Origin: Arthrobacter sp.
Lineage (GTDB): Bacteria > Actinomycetota > Actinomycetes > Actinomycetales > Micrococcaceae
Reading direction: 5' to 3'
Assembly (NCBI GenBank): GCA_030147325.1
Contig: JASLAA010000044.1
Coordinates: forward strand, 1 to 19,554
Length of the DNA stretch: 19,554 nucleotides
Every line of letters starts with the position of its first letter. Positions within the stretch are counted from its first letter, which is position 1. This document shows, piece after piece, positions 1 through 5,727 of the stretch. The notes under the pieces were generated by a model that saw only the letters and a program-made list of their open reading frames with translations, was not told the origin of the DNA and ran no database searches. The position numbers were made by a program, and so were the translations under genes.

Positions 1-87
1 GGGCAGGCATGCCCGGTCCGACGCCCCGATCTCCCGATGCGGACACCATCCGCCCGGGCCCCTTCGGCTACGTACCAGGAGCACCCC

Positions 88-687
88 GTGACCATGGCAG
101 CCCCGAACGACACTCGCCCGACCCCGCCGTCGACCCCCGACCGGACCTCGACCGCGTCGGCCGCCAGGAACGCTTTCCCCCTGCACAAGCGGGTCCTGAC
201 GGCGCTCGCGGCCGTCTCGATCCTCGGAGCCGCGGGCTGCGCGGGAGCCGAGGCCGAGGCGCCCGCTGCGGAAGCACCGGCGGAATCGTCGACCTCTGAC
301 GCCGGCACCGGGGCCGCGTCGACGACGGCTCCGCAGGAATCCGCTGCCGCGGGTGCTCCGGCGGCCACCCAGGAGGCGCCCGCGGACCAGGCGTACGAGG
401 ACGGCACCTACACCGAGACCGGCTCCTACCAGTCCCCCGCCGGACCGGAGGAAGTGGGTGTGACCCTGACGCTGCAGGCCGACGTCGTGACTGCGGTGGA
501 GGTCGAGCCCATGCCCGACAACCCCACCACCACCATGTACCAGGAGCGCTTCGCAGGCGGGATCTCGGAAGCCATCGTCGGCCAGAAGCTCGACGACCTC
601 GCCGTCGACAAGGTGGCGGGTTCCTCCCTGACGAGCGGGGGCTTCAATGAAGCCACCGGCAAGATCAAGAGCGAAGCACAGCTCTAG
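88..687 (+). CDS. FMN-binding-domain lipoprotein (covalent flavin electron carrier)
   Basis: Predicted 199-residue exported lipoprotein with one C-terminal FMN-binding domain of the NqrC/RnfG type. The GTG start at 88 is chosen because AGGAG (77-81) lies 6 bases upstream; an ATG two codons later is possible. A hydrophilic Ser/Thr/Pro-rich lead is followed by a basic HKR stretch, a hydrophobic segment and a lipobox-like LGAAGC ending at Cys51. An Ala/Pro/Glu-rich linker of about 55 residues then leads to the FMN_bind domain (from about residue 105, beginning near YEDGTYTETGSY). The expected ApbE modification motif reads DKVAGSSLTS (from Asp174), so the acceptor would be Ser180 rather than the usual Thr. 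The linker could let the flavin domain reach through the cell wall. It is the first gene of an operon with apbE and an RnfD-FNR fusion, which suggests it takes electrons from that membrane protein. Domain identity is fairly sure; its redox partner is inferred. Confidence 0.85.
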   Translation: MTMAAPNDTRPTPPSTPDRTSTASAARNAFPLHKRVLTALAAVSILGAAGCAGAEAEAPAAEAPAESSTSDAGTGAASTTAPQESAAAGAPAATQEAPADQAYEDGTYTETGSYQSPAGPEEVGVTLTLQADVVTAVEVEPMPDNPTTTMYQERFAGGISEAIVGQKLDDLAVDKVAGSSLTSGGFNEATGKIKSEAQL

Positions 688-688
688 A

Positions 689-1558
689 GTGACCGGCGTG
701 GCCGACCCGTTCATCTTCGAGGCGATCGGCACCACCTGGTGCGTGGACACCACGGAGCCCCTGGCACCGGCCGAGCGGACCGGCCTGCTGCTGCTCGCGG
801 AGGACTACGACAGGCTCTACTCACGATTCCGCAGCGATTCCGGCGTCGCAGGCCTCGCTGCCTCCGGCGGGTTCCTCGCGTTGCCGCAGCACGGAGGCAG
901 CCTCGGACGCCTGCTGCGTTCCCTCCACGACCTCACCGACGGCGGCGTGTCACCCCTGGTGGGCGACGGCCTCGCAGCGCAGGGGTACGACGCCGCCTAC
1001 TCCTTCGTGGCCTCGGCCCCTCCTGCTCCTGCCCGGGGTTGGGACGACCTCCTGGAGTGGACTGACTCCGGTGTCACCCTGCGGGAGCCCGCCATCCTCG
1101 ACGTCGGCTCCGCGGGCAAGGGTCAGCTCGTCGACCTCATGCTGGAGTACCTGCGATCCTCGGGACACGCGGACGTCGTCGTCGACGCGAGCGGGGACAT
1201 GAGGCGGGCCGGGACGGGCACCATCACCGTGGCGCTCGAGCATCCCTACGATCCGACGTCGGCGATCGGTACGGTGCCGCTGGGCACGGGGGCGCTCTGT
1301 GCTTCCGCGTCCAACCGACGCGTCTGGGGGGACGGGCTCCACCATGTGCTGGATGCGCGCACGGGCCGCTGCATCGACACCGTTGTCGCCACGTGGGTCC
1401 TGGCGGAGGACGCCATGACCGCCGACGGCCTCTGCACCGCCCTGTTCCTCACCGAGCCCGAGAACCTCACGGGACACTTCGAGTTCGACTACGTCCTCGT
1501 GTACTCCGACGGACGCGCCCGCTGTTCCGCACCCCTCTCAGGAGCCCTGTTCTCATGA
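689..1558 (+). CDS. apbE: ApbE-family FAD:protein FMN transferase
   Basis: Predicted 289-residue flavin transferase. ApbE enzymes split FAD and attach FMN through a phosphoester bond to a Thr or Ser of target proteins, using Mg2+. Seen here are the N-terminal FEAIGTTWCV block (family FxAMGT), a central block matching the family DxGxxAKG and GGD segments (LDVGSAGKGQLVD, then DASGD), and the C-terminal HHVLDARTG (from His218) followed by TADGLCTALF. GTG 689 is one base after the stop of the preceding gene; GTG 698 and an overlapping ATG 647 are alternatives. None of these starts gives a signal peptide or lipobox, so the protein appears cytoplasmic, unlike many ApbE proteins that work outside the membrane. 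Its natural target is the upstream FMN-domain lipoprotein. The stop overlaps the next start (ATGA, 1555-1558), so the two are translationally coupled. Confidence 0.9.
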   Translation: MTGVADPFIFEAIGTTWCVDTTEPLAPAERTGLLLLAEDYDRLYSRFRSDSGVAGLAASGGFLALPQHGGSLGRLLRSLHDLTDGGVSPLVGDGLAAQGYDAAYSFVASAPPAPARGWDDLLEWTDSGVTLREPAILDVGSAGKGQLVDLMLEYLRSSGHADVVVDASGDMRRAGTGTITVALEHPYDPTSAIGTVPLGTGALCASASNRRVWGDGLHHVLDARTGRCIDTVVATWVLAEDAMTADGLCTALFLTEPENLTGHFEFDYVLVYSDGRARCSAPLSGALFS

Positions 1559-3069
1559 CCGCAGCACTCGACGGCCTCCTGGGCCGGATGACCATGTACC
1601 GGCTGACCCTGACCCTGCTCCTGGTCCTGACCGTCGAGGCGCTCGTACTGTCGCTGACCGGCCTCCTGGCCTACACGCCGGCGGAGATCGGCGGCACGCT
1701 GCTCGCCGCCGTCGGCGGGACCATCATCGGGACGCGGCTGATGGCCCTGATCCTGCGCCTGCGGCCACACCGGGATTCATCGCTGATCACGGGCCTGATC
1801 GTCTTCCTCATCATGTTCCCGTCGAGCACCGCTGCGGGCCTCGGCGGGATCCTCGTTGCCGGTATCGCTGCGGGGGCCTCGAAGTTCCTCCTGGCCTTCC
1901 GTGGCCGCCACATCCTCAATCCGGCGGCGACCGGCGCCGTGGTCGCCACGCTGCTGGGAGTGGGCGCTGCAGCCTGGTGGGTGGCCAACGCCTACATGCT
2001 GCCCGTCGTCGCGGTCGGCGCAGCACTCCTGCTGTATCGGACGCGGAAGGTGTCCATGGGCCTCGTGTTCCTCGTGGTGACGCTCGGCATCCTGCTCGTC
2101 GGCCTGGTGCAGGGCGGCCTGCCACCCGGAGCGGGTCTTCAGCTCGTCCTGACGTCCTACCCCGTCCTGTTCCTCCTCGGCTTCATGCTGACCGAGCCCC
2201 TCACCCTTCCGCCACTGAGGTGGCAGCAGTGGCTGTTCGCAGCGATCGTGGCGGCGATCTTCGCCCTCCAGCTCTCCGTGGGCCCGGTGTTCCTCGGGCC
2301 GGAGTTCGCCCTGGTCATCGGTAACGCCGTCGCCTTTTTCATGGGCCAGCGGCGCGGGGTGAAGCTCGCCCTGACCGGCTCTCGCCGGCTCACTCCGACC
2401 AGCACCGAGCTGGTCTTCGAGCCGGCACGACCGGTCCGCTTCCGCGCCGGACAGTACATGGAGCTCGACCTGCCACACCGGGCGACGGACAGCCGGGGCA
2501 GCAGGAGGGTCTTCAGCATCACCTCGGCTCCCCAGCAGCACGACGCCGTCACCTTCGGGCTGCGGACCACCGATTCCGGCAGCTCCTTCAAGAAGGCACT
2601 CCTGGCGCTCCCCAGGGACGCACGCATCACCGGCACGCTCGTCGGTGGGGACTTCTCCCTTCCACGGGACCCCGCGGCGCCCCTGCTGTTCGTGGCGGGG
2701 GGCATCGGGGTGACACCGTTCATCAGCCACCTCCGCGATCTGGCGGCTCGCGGCCAGGAGCGCGACATCGTGCTCGTCTACGTGGTCCGCAGCGCCGACG
2801 AGATCGCCTTCCGCGAGGAGCTGGTCGAGCTGGGGACCCGCGTGGTGGTCTTCCTGCCGGACGACGACGCAGGCACCGTCGCACTCCCGACGGACTGGAC
2901 CACCGGCGGAACCCACCCCGGTCCGGCGGAACTCCTCGCTGCGGTACCGGATCTCCCCCGCCGGACGGTCCTGGTGTCGGGATCACCGCGCTTCATCGGT
3001 GACATCCGGTCCGCCGCGCGGACGGCAGGCGTCTCACGCGTCCGGACCGACGCGTTCCTCGGGTACTGA
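1555..3069 (+). CDS. RnfD/NqrB-like membrane domain fused to ferredoxin-NAD(P)H reductase domain
   Basis: Predicted 504-residue fusion. Residues 1 to about 262 form a polytopic membrane domain (about 8-10 helices) with RnfD/NqrB family landmarks: HILNPAATG after the third or fourth helix and GFMLTEPLTLPP later. Residues about 268-504 form a flavodoxin/ferredoxin-reductase module: an FAD-binding RVFSITS (Arg318 onward), a pyridine-nucleotide GGIGVTPF (382-389), VSGSP and a C-terminal FLGY. It would oxidise NADH or NADPH in the cytoplasm and pass electrons through the membrane domain outward, plausibly to the co-encoded FMN lipoprotein. The start at ATG 1555 is set by AGGAG (1540-1544) and the ATGA overlap with apbE. 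I see no flavinylation motif of the D-x-x-S/T-G-A-T type in the membrane domain, so this subunit itself may carry no covalent FMN. Domains are confident; electron direction and acceptor are inferred. Confidence 0.88.
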   Translation: MTAALDGLLGRMTMYRLTLTLLLVLTVEALVLSLTGLLAYTPAEIGGTLLAAVGGTIIGTRLMALILRLRPHRDSSLITGLIVFLIMFPSSTAAGLGGILVAGIAAGASKFLLAFRGRHILNPAATGAVVATLLGVGAAAWWVANAYMLPVVAVGAALLLYRTRKVSMGLVFLVVTLGILLVGLVQGGLPPGAGLQLVLTSYPVLFLLGFMLTEPLTLPPLRWQQWLFAAIVAAIFALQLSVGPVFLGPEFALVIGNAVAFFMGQRRGVKLALTGSRRLTPTSTELVFEPARPVRFRAGQYMELDLPHRATDSRGSRRVFSITSAPQQHDAVTFGLRTTDSGSSFKKALLALPRDARITGTLVGGDFSLPRDPAAPLLFVAGGIGVTPFISHLRDLAARGQERDIVLVYVVRSADEIAFREELVELGTRVVVFLPDDDAGTVALPTDWTTGGTHPGPAELLAAVPDLPRRTVLVSGSPRFIGDIRSAARTAGVSRVRTDAFLGY

Positions 3070-3121
3070 GCTTCCCGGACCGGCGCCCCCGCACGGTTTT
3101 CTCCTGCCCTGCGGCACCTGC

Positions 3122-3127
3122 TAAGCT
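3122..3127 (+). promoter_or_regulatory. Putative -10 box of the tRNA-Arg promoter
   Basis: TAAGCT at 3122-3127 fits the actinobacterial TAnnnT pattern and would start transcription near 3134, about 30 bases before the mature tRNA. No convincing -35 box is visible 16-18 bases upstream, so support is modest. Confidence 0.35.
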
Positions 3128-3142
3128 CGATGAGTCCCTCAC

Positions 3143-3164
3143 GGGCACGGAAGAATCCGTGTCT
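3143..3164 (+). other. Hairpin in the pre-tRNA 5' leader
   Basis: CACGGA (3146-3151) and TCCGTG (3156-3161) are perfect inverted repeats around an AGAA loop. The stem extends by three more pairs (two G-U, one G-C) to 3143/3164, ending exactly at the base before the mature tRNA 5' end. It would place a 9-bp helix against the RNase P cleavage site. Confidence 0.5.
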
Positions 3165-3240
3165 GCCTTCGTAGCTCAGGGGATAGAGCGTCTGCCTCCG
3201 GAGCAGAAGGTCGTAGGTTCGAATCCTATCGAGGGCACCA
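3165..3240 (+). tRNA. tRNA-Arg (anticodon CCG)
   Basis: Full cloverleaf of 76 bases with encoded CCA (3238-3240). The acceptor stem GCCTTCG pairs with CGAGGGC (one G-U). The D arm is GCTC/GAGC, the anticodon stem TCTGC/GCAGA encloses the loop CTCCGGA, and the T arm contains GTTCGAAT. The anticodon CCG at 3198-3200 reads the CGG arginine codon, a common codon in high-GC genomes. It is followed by a strong terminator and there is no integrase nearby, so nothing suggests use as an attachment site. Confidence 0.97.
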
Positions 3241-3260
3241 TCCGACTCAGAACGAGTCCC

Positions 3261-3299
3261 ACCGCCGTCGGCCACCAGGCCGGCGGCGGTTCTGTTTTT
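3261..3299 (+). terminator. Rho-independent terminator of the tRNA-Arg gene
   Basis: A 13-bp stem (3261-3273 with 3278-3290, all Watson-Crick except one G-U pair) closes a four-base ACCA loop and is followed by TCTGTTTTT. It is the clearest terminator in the window, 20 bases after the tRNA CCA. Confidence 0.92.
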
Positions 3300-3301
3300 G
3301 G

Positions 3302-3307
3302 TAGGCT
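3302..3307 (+). promoter_or_regulatory. Putative -10 box of the MoxR/DUF58 cluster
   Basis: TAGGCT fits TAnnnT and lies directly after the T-tract of the tRNA terminator. It would give a 5' leader of about 46 bases containing a perfect 6-bp hairpin (TGGCCT 3318-3323, AGGCCA 3327-3332). No good -35 box is seen. Confidence 0.3.
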
Positions 3308-3359
3308 CCACGGGACGTGGCCTCCGAGGCCAGGACTGACGCCTACCGGCGGGGGAACT

Positions 3360-4109
3360 GTGGACACGAAGGGTACGAAGCGGCGCCACCGTCACGCTCC
3401 GGCCGTCCCCGGCGCCCTCACCGTGCTCGTGATGATCCTCGTGATCCTCGCTGCCGGCTTCACCGGCGAACTCTCGGCCGAGCCCGTCCTGGATCCCACC
3501 GTCGCGGCCGGCGATGAGGAGAGCGCACCCACGCCGACGGCGACCGATCTCCCCGACCCGCTGCCCGACGACGGCGAGCGCATCCAGCTGGACGGCGATG
3601 CGGTGATCGCGGTGGTGATCGTCCTGGCCATAGCCGCGTCGGCACTCCTCGTGAGATTCCTGCTGCGGTTCAGGCGACGCGAACCCGACCGGGGACCGCC
3701 GGTGGAGCAGGTCGATCTCCAGCAGCCCGGACCCCAGTGGCTCATCGGGGATGCCCTTCCCGCGTGGACCGAGCGATCGAGGGAGTCCCTCGACGACGGC
3801 ACCGACACCACCGACGCCGTCATCCGCTGCTGGCTCGACCTCGAGCACCTGTGCGCTCAGGCGGGTGCCGGGCGCCGGCGGACCCAGACGACGACGGACT
3901 TCGCCTCCGAGGTATCGACCCGGCTCGGCCTGCCGGCGGAACCGCTGGCGATCCTCAACGGCCTCTACCAGCGCGCCCGGTTCGGGCGACAGCACCCCGG
4001 TCGTTCCACCGACTCACTCGGAGCGACCGACCTCGCGGCAGCGCTGACGAGCGTCGATGCGCTGTCCTCCGCGCTCGGAACGCGGCGTGCGGGTGAGGGG
4101 CGCGGATGA
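3360..4109 (+). CDS. DUF4129-domain membrane protein
   Basis: Predicted 249-residue protein of a family regularly encoded with MoxR ATPases and DUF58 proteins. The function is unknown; a role in envelope or protein-complex maturation is often suspected. The GTG start at 3360 is used because a GGGGGAA ribosome site lies just upstream and any earlier start would run through the tRNA terminator. It has a basic N-terminus, a first membrane helix (about residues 18-38), an acidic Pro/Asp-rich extracytoplasmic segment, a second helix (about 81-104) ending in RFLLRFRRR, and a cytoplasmic C-terminal DUF4129 region with CWLDLEHLCAQAGAGRR, then TDFASEV and ARFG. It opens the cluster 3360-7728. Its stop is overlapped by an ATG (ATGA, 4106-4109) that starts a 24-codon ORF in another frame. 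Confidence 0.8.
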   Translation: MDTKGTKRRHRHAPAVPGALTVLVMILVILAAGFTGELSAEPVLDPTVAAGDEESAPTPTATDLPDPLPDDGERIQLDGDAVIAVVIVLAIAASALLVRFLLRFRRREPDRGPPVEQVDLQQPGPQWLIGDALPAWTERSRESLDDGTDTTDAVIRCWLDLEHLCAQAGAGRRRTQTTTDFASEVSTRLGLPAEPLAILNGLYQRARFGRQHPGRSTDSLGATDLAAALTSVDALSSALGTRRAGEGRG

Positions 4110-4180
4110 GGCGGATGACCCGGCCCGCCTCCGCCCCCGTGGTCCCGGCAGCGACGCGGGTTCCGGCGGTGGACCGGTGA
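4106..4180 (+). CDS. 24-codon ORF bridging DUF4129 gene and small membrane protein
   Basis: This short ORF starts at an ATG overlapping the DUF4129 stop (ATGA), has GAGGGG (4095-4100) at a good ribosome-site distance, and ends in a TGA (4178-4180) overlapping GTG 4177, the likely start of the next gene. By my count 22 of 24 codons end in G or C, more than in the competing frame. The peptide is Arg/Pro/Ala-rich (begins MRRMTRPASAP, ends RVPAVDR). It may be a translational-coupling ORF, or the true N-terminus of the next protein separated by a frameshift or sequence error. Neither is proven. Confidence 0.35.
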   Translation: MRRMTRPASAPVVPAATRVPAVDR

Positions 4181-4617
4181 GAGCGTCGGCCTGGCTGATC
4201 ACAGGGGTGCTGGTCGGGCTGGCCTGCGTCTCCGCGTGGTTCTTCGGACTCGATGCACGCCACGCCGTCGTCGTCGTCGGTGCGGCCTTCGCCGGTGGCA
4301 TCGCGAACGGGCTCCTCGACGGCGTCGACCTCCCCCGGCCCGTCCTGGCCGCCCTGCCGGCCCCGACGCGCGGGCTCGCGGACGTGCAGGCGCTCGAGTT
4401 CTCGCTGTCCTCCAGCGAACCGGGTGCCCGAGCCGTCCTGGAACTGCACACTCTCGGTACCGCGCTGGTAGCCGACGTCCCGGCGGCCTCCAGGAGCGAA
4501 GGGTTGGATCGGTTCCTGTCGCAGCAGCGTCCGCCGGGGTTGAGCCACCGTGAGGTCCGTGATCTCCTCGACGAGCTCGAACGCCTTTCTGCCGCGAAGC
4601 GGGAGGGAGGCCCGTGA
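4177..4617 (+). CDS. Small membrane protein of the MoxR cluster, unrecognised family
   Basis: A 146-residue protein when started at GTG 4177, chosen because it begins just before the first hydrophobic helix and overlaps the preceding mini-ORF stop (GTGA). In-frame GTG 4087 or 4093 or ATG 4057 would add a Gly/Asp/Arg-rich extension overlapping the DUF4129 gene. Two adjacent membrane helices (about residues 4-22 and 28-46) are followed by a soluble C-terminal part with the segment PAPTRGLADVQALEFSLSS and a charged helical end (SHREVRDLLDELERL). I do not recognise the family. Its place between DUF4129 and MoxR suggests a structural partner of that system. Confidence 0.65.
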   Translation: MRASAWLITGVLVGLACVSAWFFGLDARHAVVVVGAAFAGGIANGLLDGVDLPRPVLAALPAPTRGLADVQALEFSLSSSEPGARAVLELHTLGTALVADVPAASRSEGLDRFLSQQRPPGLSHREVRDLLDELERLSAAKREGGP

Positions 4618-4634
4618 CGCAGCCGACCCCATGA
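4614..4634 (+). CDS. Six-codon ORF overlapping both neighbours
   Basis: GTG 4614 overlaps the stop of the small membrane protein (GTGA) and follows a strong GGGAGGGAGG tract (4601-4610). The ORF reads VTQPTP, then a TGA (4632-4634) overlapping ATG 4631. It is only meaningful as a possible link in a reinitiation chain toward moxR. Confidence 0.2.
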   Translation: MTQPTP

Positions 4635-4702
4635 CCACCGGCACCGCCCGCCCGGGCAGGTCCTCCGGTCCCGCCCTCCCGACCCACCAGGAGATCCCAT
4701 GA
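4631..4702 (+). CDS. 23-codon ORF overlapping the moxR start
   Basis: ATG 4631 overlaps the preceding six-codon ORF stop (ATGA), and its own TGA (4700-4702) overlaps the moxR ATG at 4699 (ATGA). 21 of 23 codons end in G or C. The peptide begins MTTGTARPGRSSG and ends THQEIP; the moxR ribosome site lies inside its last codons. It could couple moxR translation to upstream genes, or be a chance ORF in an 81-base spacer. Confidence 0.3.
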   Translation: MTTGTARPGRSSGPALPTHQEIP

Positions 4703-5727
4703 CAGCACCTGACCCGCTCCCCTCCGGTCCTGCGGGTCCCGGCGGTCGAAGCGGTGGGGCCTCCGCGCAGTCGTCGCAGGATGCCGCCGACGTCGGGCGC
4801 GAGGTCCTCGAGCGCGCCGCGACCGTCGTCGTCGGTGCCGGCTCCGCCCTGCGCCTGGCTCTCGCCGCCGTCCTCGCCGGAGGTCACGTCCTGTTCGAGG
4901 ACCTTCCCGGGCTGGGCAAGACCCTGGCCGCCAAGACCCTGGCTCAGGCGCTGGGCCTGGATTTCCGCAGGCTCCAGTTCACGCCGGATCTGCTGCCCTC
5001 CGACGTGACCGGGTCCTCCATCTTCAACCCCAGGACACGCGAGTTCGAGTTCAGGCCCGGACCGATCTTCGCCGGATTGTTCCTCGCCGACGAGATCAAC
5101 CGGACGTCGCCCAAGACCCAGTCCGCGCTCCTCGAGGCGATGGCCGAGGCACAGGTCTCGGCGGAGGGCGTGACACTGCCGCTGCAGCGTCCCTTCCATG
5201 TCTTCGCGACGTCGAACCCCATCGAGTTCGAGGGAACGTATCCGCTCCCCGAGGCTCAACTAGACCGCTTCATGGTCCGGCTGCGCTTCGGCTACCCGGG
5301 CCCCGGCGGGGAGCAGGACATCATCACGCGCCGCATCCGACGACGCCGGGACGACACCCACGTGGAGGGCGTTACCAGCGCTGCTGGGCTGCTCCGCCTG
5401 CAGGCCGCCGTGGAGGACGTGGAGGTGGACGACGACGTCATCGACTACGCAGTACGTCTCACCGCGGCCACGCGGAGTCATCCGGAGGTGGAGGTGGGAG
5501 CATCGCCCCGCGGGTCCCAGGCCCTCGTCCTGCTGGGCCGGGCCCTCGCGGTCCTGGACGGCCGCAGCTTCGTGCTCCCGGAGGACATCAAGGAGGGAGC
5601 GGTTCCCGTACTGGCCCACCGGCTGACGCTCACGCCGTCGTCCTGGGCGCAGGGCGTCGACACCGACAAGGTGGTGCGCGACGTCCTGGCCGACGTGCCG
5701 ACACCATCCACCGCACCGCGTGCCTAG
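4699..5727 (+). CDS. MoxR-family AAA+ ATPase
   Basis: Predicted 342-residue MoxR ATPase, a family thought to act as chaperones that remodel or activate partner complexes, often with DUF58 or von Willebrand A-domain proteins. The start is secured by AGGAG (4689-4693), 5 bases before ATG. A Gly/Ser-rich N-terminal tail is followed by the AAA+ core: Walker A PGLGKT (Pro70-Thr75), the segment LQFTPDLLPSDVTGS, Walker B FLADEIN (Asp131, Glu132), then ATSNPIEFEGTYPLPEAQLDRF with sensor 1 Asn and the arginine-finger region. A C-terminal lid contains ASPRGSQALV. Length and motifs are normal. It overlaps the DUF58 gene by 8 bases, so the two are co-translated. The client is unknown. Confidence 0.95.
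   Translation: MTAPDPLPSGPAGPGGRSGGASAQSSQDAADVGREVLERAATVVVGAGSALRLALAAVLAGGHVLFEDLPGLGKTLAAKTLAQALGLDFRRLQFTPDLLPSDVTGSSIFNPRTREFEFRPGPIFAGLFLADEINRTSPKTQSALLEAMAEAQVSAEGVTLPLQRPFHVFATSNPIEFEGTYPLPEAQLDRFMVRLRFGYPGPGGEQDIITRRIRRRRDDTHVEGVTSAAGLLRLQAAVEDVEVDDDVIDYAVRLTAATRSHPEVEVGASPRGSQALVLLGRALAVLDGRSFVLPEDIKEGAVPVLAHRLTLTPSSWAQGVDTDKVVRDVLADVPTPSTAPRA

Noticed and set aside
1..87. A gene or strong promoter before the lipoprotein gene.
   Set aside because: The stretch holds two short hairpin-like repeats (GGGCA/TGCCC at 1-14 and GCGGA/TCCGC at 39-53) and the ribosome site, but no convincing coding frame or TAnnnT box at the right place; the promoter may be upstream of the window.
3165..3300. 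tRNA-Arg as an attachment site of a genomic island.
   Set aside because: No integrase, no repeated tRNA 3' end and no shift in gene type are visible on either side.
3159..3359. An upstream extension of the DUF4129 gene starting at 3159.
   Set aside because: It reads through the tRNA and its terminator; the GTG at 3360 has a ribosome site and gives a sensible N-terminus.
1777..3995. Long minus-strand open frames (for example 1777-2916 and 2778-3995).
   Set aside because: They lie antisense to the reductase fusion, the tRNA and the DUF4129 gene, have Arg/Gly/Pro-rich or Glu/Gln/His-rich translations without domains, and one runs through the tRNA and terminator. They reflect the rarity of stop codons at high GC.
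3955..5259. 434-residue minus-strand open frame.
   Set aside because: Antisense to the small membrane protein and moxR, low complexity, no recognisable domain.
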